Positions 61,633 to 64,000 of a DNA stretch of 64,000 nucleotides are shown piece by piece. The stretch is from Lepidostoma basale (Eukaryota > Arthropoda > Insecta > Trichoptera > Lepidostomatidae): the NCBI GenBank assembly GCA_022606425.2, contig JAHDVF020001348.1, positions 241,001-305,000 on the forward strand, written 5' to 3'. Both the position numbers and the translations under genes were made by a program. A model generated the notes under the pieces. It was given only the letters and a program-made list of their open reading frames with translations, was not told the DNA's origin and did no database searches. How positions within the stretch are numbered: position 1 is the first letter of the stretch; each line of letters begins with the position of its first letter.

Positions 61633-62364
61633 TTAATAATGAGCACTACCAGACCAATCAGTAACTGATTTCTTAATGAGAATACTGTTAATCAATTATT
61701 GTAGTTAAAAATACTTACTACAGGAAAATCTATTTATATACAATACTCGTATATAAAATACTTCCTACCTATCATCTATTTTCAATTAAGTATAATAAGT
61801 TCCTTAAGTAGTCTACAATATCGAAGAAATTTAATAATACTTTTACACTTTTGTAAAAAATATCATTTCAATCATACGAAAATAAAATTTGGTATCCATA
61901 ATAAATTCGCTCTTCTTACGAGGTCGCTACAGATCGAGAGGTCAGAAACAAAGATATCGGTTCAATCGGGCCCGTGCATAGAATTTACATAATCCTCATT
62001 GAAAGTGTAGGAAGTTATCGCCAGGTGGTCCGTGAAAGATCGCCCTGCATCTCATTCGCATTCCAATCGACGATCTCTTAACGGGATTGCTCTAATTTCC
62101 ATTAGGAATGTGACCGATTTAGATATAACTAACGATTTATTGTGTGTCCCTAGATATTAAAAAGTTATTTGAATACACATTTAAGAATTTTGCCTGCCGT
62201 TGTAAGTTGACACTGATTTCAAAATAGGAACGATCTAACCGCGTGCATGAGTTAATCAAAACTAACCATTATGATTGTCATTGAGAATAATAAGCGCTTG
62301 TTTGCATTTTTGACAAACGTATTGTATTTTTTTAATATATTCATACATCTATATAAACCTATCC
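61633..62364. other. No gene recognised; non-repeated 61905-62110
   Basis: 61905-62110 is GC-balanced and unique in the window (CAATCGGGCCCGTGCATAG, GCCAGGTGGTCCGTGAAAG). Possible host regulatory sequence; no frame. Confidence 0.35.
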
Positions 62365-62895
62365 AAAAAGCTAGAATGGCAGTGCACAATGGTGTTCTTC
62401 TACCGACCCTTATGTATGGAAGCGAAGCATGGGACTGCCAAAAAAAGGATGAAAGTAGAATAAATGCAGTAGAAATGAGATCTCTTAGACGAATGTGTGG
62501 ATACTCTGTGTATGATAGAGTGTCGAATGAAAATATAAGAAGTGAATGCGGTGCAATGATGGTGTCATAAACAAAATAATGAAAGGATCATTAAGATGGT
62601 TTGGACATATGGAAAGAATGAATGAAGAAAGAATGGTAAAAAAATTATATGTTAATGATGTAAATGGAACCATAAATAGAGGAAGACCGAGGAAAACGTG
62701 GCACGATCAAATAAATCAAATATTGAATGTCGGCCATGTGAGGAGTCGGAGAAATCGAGAAATCGCGCGTGCATGACACGATGTATGAATGTTGAGGAAG
62801 CGAGAGAAATATGTCAGGAAAGAAAAGTGTGGCAGTCCATTCTTACTGCCTATCCCTTCGGGGAGACGGCGTGATGGTTAGTTAGTTAGTTTATT
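62365..62895 (+). pseudogene. LINE-B 3' copy
   Basis: ARMAVHNGVLLPTLMYGSEA, EMRSLRRMCGYSVYDRVSNE, a one-base loss at 62553, then NDGVINKIMKGSLRWFGHME, NDVNGTINRGRPRKTWHDQI and a 3' end GGGGAGACGGCGTGATGG with GTTAGTTAGTTAG tail. Close to intact apart from the shift and an AGAAATCG duplication at 62749-62764. Confidence 0.85.
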
Positions 62896-63300
62896 CATAC
62901 ATTCCAGATTCAAACGTGACAACTATTATTATTTTTTATGCCCGATTTTTTCGTTATCTTTTCGCATTTAAACCATTTTTTAACATATTTCTTAGCATTT
63001 GAAATATCAATTAATTGATTGTAATCAATTTCGGTATCTAATAAAAAAAATACCATTGGTCAAAACGTCATCTTTTTGGAAGTATCATTACGTGGAGTTA
63101 AAATTTATAAGTATTAAATTGAATTCAAAATTTTATAAAATTTTGAAGTTCTTGCCAGAGTTGAATTATTTTAAATTCCTAGTTACAGTTATTTAAAAGA
63201 ACAGTGGATACATGGAAAATTAAAAAAAAAAAAATCGCAAGTCCGGATCGTCCAGCCTACAATATGTGCAGCATCTAAAAGAACATTTTGTGTAAAAATT
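62896..63300. other. No gene recognised
   Basis: AT-rich; a 65-codon Lys/Phe/Tyr-rich frame at 62999-63196 is probably chance. Confidence 0.35.
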
Positions 63301-63304
63301 TCAG

Positions 63305-63482
63305 GTTGAAATAATGATATAAAACTCCATATCAAATAATGAATATGAATGACAACATCTGTCTTCTAGGAGTTTTATTATATTTTAGATGGAATGTCAT
63401 ATTTCGCCCTTCTAAGTACAAGACATTTACATTATTAATTATTTAATATGGAATTTTACATCATTGTTCAAGAAACAATAAA
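63305..63482. repeat. Hammerhead palindrome family 1, shortened
   Basis: AACTCCATATCAAATAATG / TTATTTAATATGGAATTTTA arms, GTCATATTTCGCCCTTCTAA, and the ATTGTTCAAGAAACAATAAA end (63463-63482). Confidence 0.65.
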
Positions 63483-63539
63483 TGAATTCACAGATGCTGA
63501 AACCTGTACTATATTAAGTATCACGTGTATTGTGCATAC

Positions 63540-63740
63540 GTGCAAACGGATAGTAGCTACCTCGTGCATTGTTCTGAACGTAATTCTTTGCTTCCTCCTC
63601 AAGTCATCCATCTTGTTAATGATGTATGTCGCGCACAAAATGGCTTCCCGTGATTGATTTAGCTCGGCGCGGTCGCCTGACCTTCTGGCGTTCCGTCGCG
63701 CGGTGTCACTGTGACGCGACCTTTACAGATATTTGGGGGA
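63540..63740. other. CpG-rich, non-repeated stretch
   Basis: GCTCGGCGCGGTCGCCTGAC (63662-63681), TTCCGTCGCGCGGTGTCACTG. No convincing ORF. Possible host promoter or exon. Confidence 0.35.
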
Positions 63741-63889
63741 TATATTACAACCGCTACTATTATATTATATTAACAAAACTGCGGACTCTGAGGAGGACGT
63801 GTTCGGCAAATAAAGCGTAGCGAAAACCGGCAATAGAAATGTTACGTAAATGATTAATACGATATATAACGTCTGTGAAAAGTTTCGCC

Positions 63890-63985
63890 TTACTAATGTA
63901 GAACAATAACATCGTTTGATAATATCTTACCATGACGATATGTTTCATTCTCATAAAATATAATAAAACTTCTAGAAAATAGAAA
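63890..63985. repeat. Hammerhead palindrome family 1, partial right arm
   Basis: CGATATGTTTCATTCTCAT then AATATAATAAAACTTCTAG. Core lost. Confidence 0.5.
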
Positions 63986-64000
63986 AACTAACTAACTAAC
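63986..64000 (-). pseudogene. LINE-B tail cut by the window end
   Basis: ACTAACTAACTAAC is the (GTTA)n tail of a minus-strand LINE-B copy that continues outside. Confidence 0.6.

Noticed and set aside
62999..63196. 65-codon gene
   Set aside because: Lys/Phe/Tyr/Leu-rich frame typical of AT-rich chance; no motif or neighbour support.

Overview
This 64 kb window looks like AT-rich, repeat-saturated, non-coding insect chromosome. The range of repeats (several RTE-like LINE tails, a mariner, hAT-type MITEs, a tRNA-headed SINE, hammerhead-bearing palindromes) suggests an arthropod, and a lepidopteran is my best guess. That guess rests on repeat style, not on a diagnostic gene. I find no complete host gene, rRNA, tRNA gene or CRISPR array. 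Labels LINE-A to LINE-G, MITE and palindrome family names are mine.

Layout. Positions 1-4870 hold a nearly complete gag/endonuclease-RT retroposon (LINE-A, Jockey/I-like): ORF1 has three zinc knuckles but one frameshift, and ORF2 (2009-4759) is open with all catalytic motifs. From 4890 to 12240 come tail fragments of three other LINEs, a chain of hAT-type MITEs and a twin-primed RTE-like insertion. From 12.9 to 22.6 kb there are hammerhead palindromes, RTE-like tails and SINEs. A mariner with an intact DD34D transposase ORF lies at 22620-23899. From 24 to 64 kb the pattern continues: about thirty copies of the 3' end of one RTE-like LINE (LINE-B) on both strands, most with a (GTTA)n tail; SINEs, some inside LINE-B; MITEs; and a second LINE-A copy (32042-33136) inside a 115-bp duplication.

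The most interesting signal is a set of small palindromic repeats whose arms carry hammerhead-ribozyme architecture: CUGANGA, stem II, GAAA, a tiny stem III and a GUC or GUU cleavage triplet. Eight copies keep the complete core consensus, several as divergent pairs. Known Penelope-like retroelements carry such minimal type I hammerheads, but no Penelope reverse transcriptase is visible here, so these look like terminal repeats or non-autonomous derivatives.

Possible host sequence is limited to a few CpG-richer, non-repeated stretches: 15460-15850, 20380-20890, 25085-25651 (promoter/first-exon-like), 40880-41060, 43480-43640, 61905-62110, 63540-63740, and a candidate exon at 60572-61065 with consensus-like splice sites and a short open frame at its 3' end. 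All calls come from reading the sequence; no similarity search was possible.
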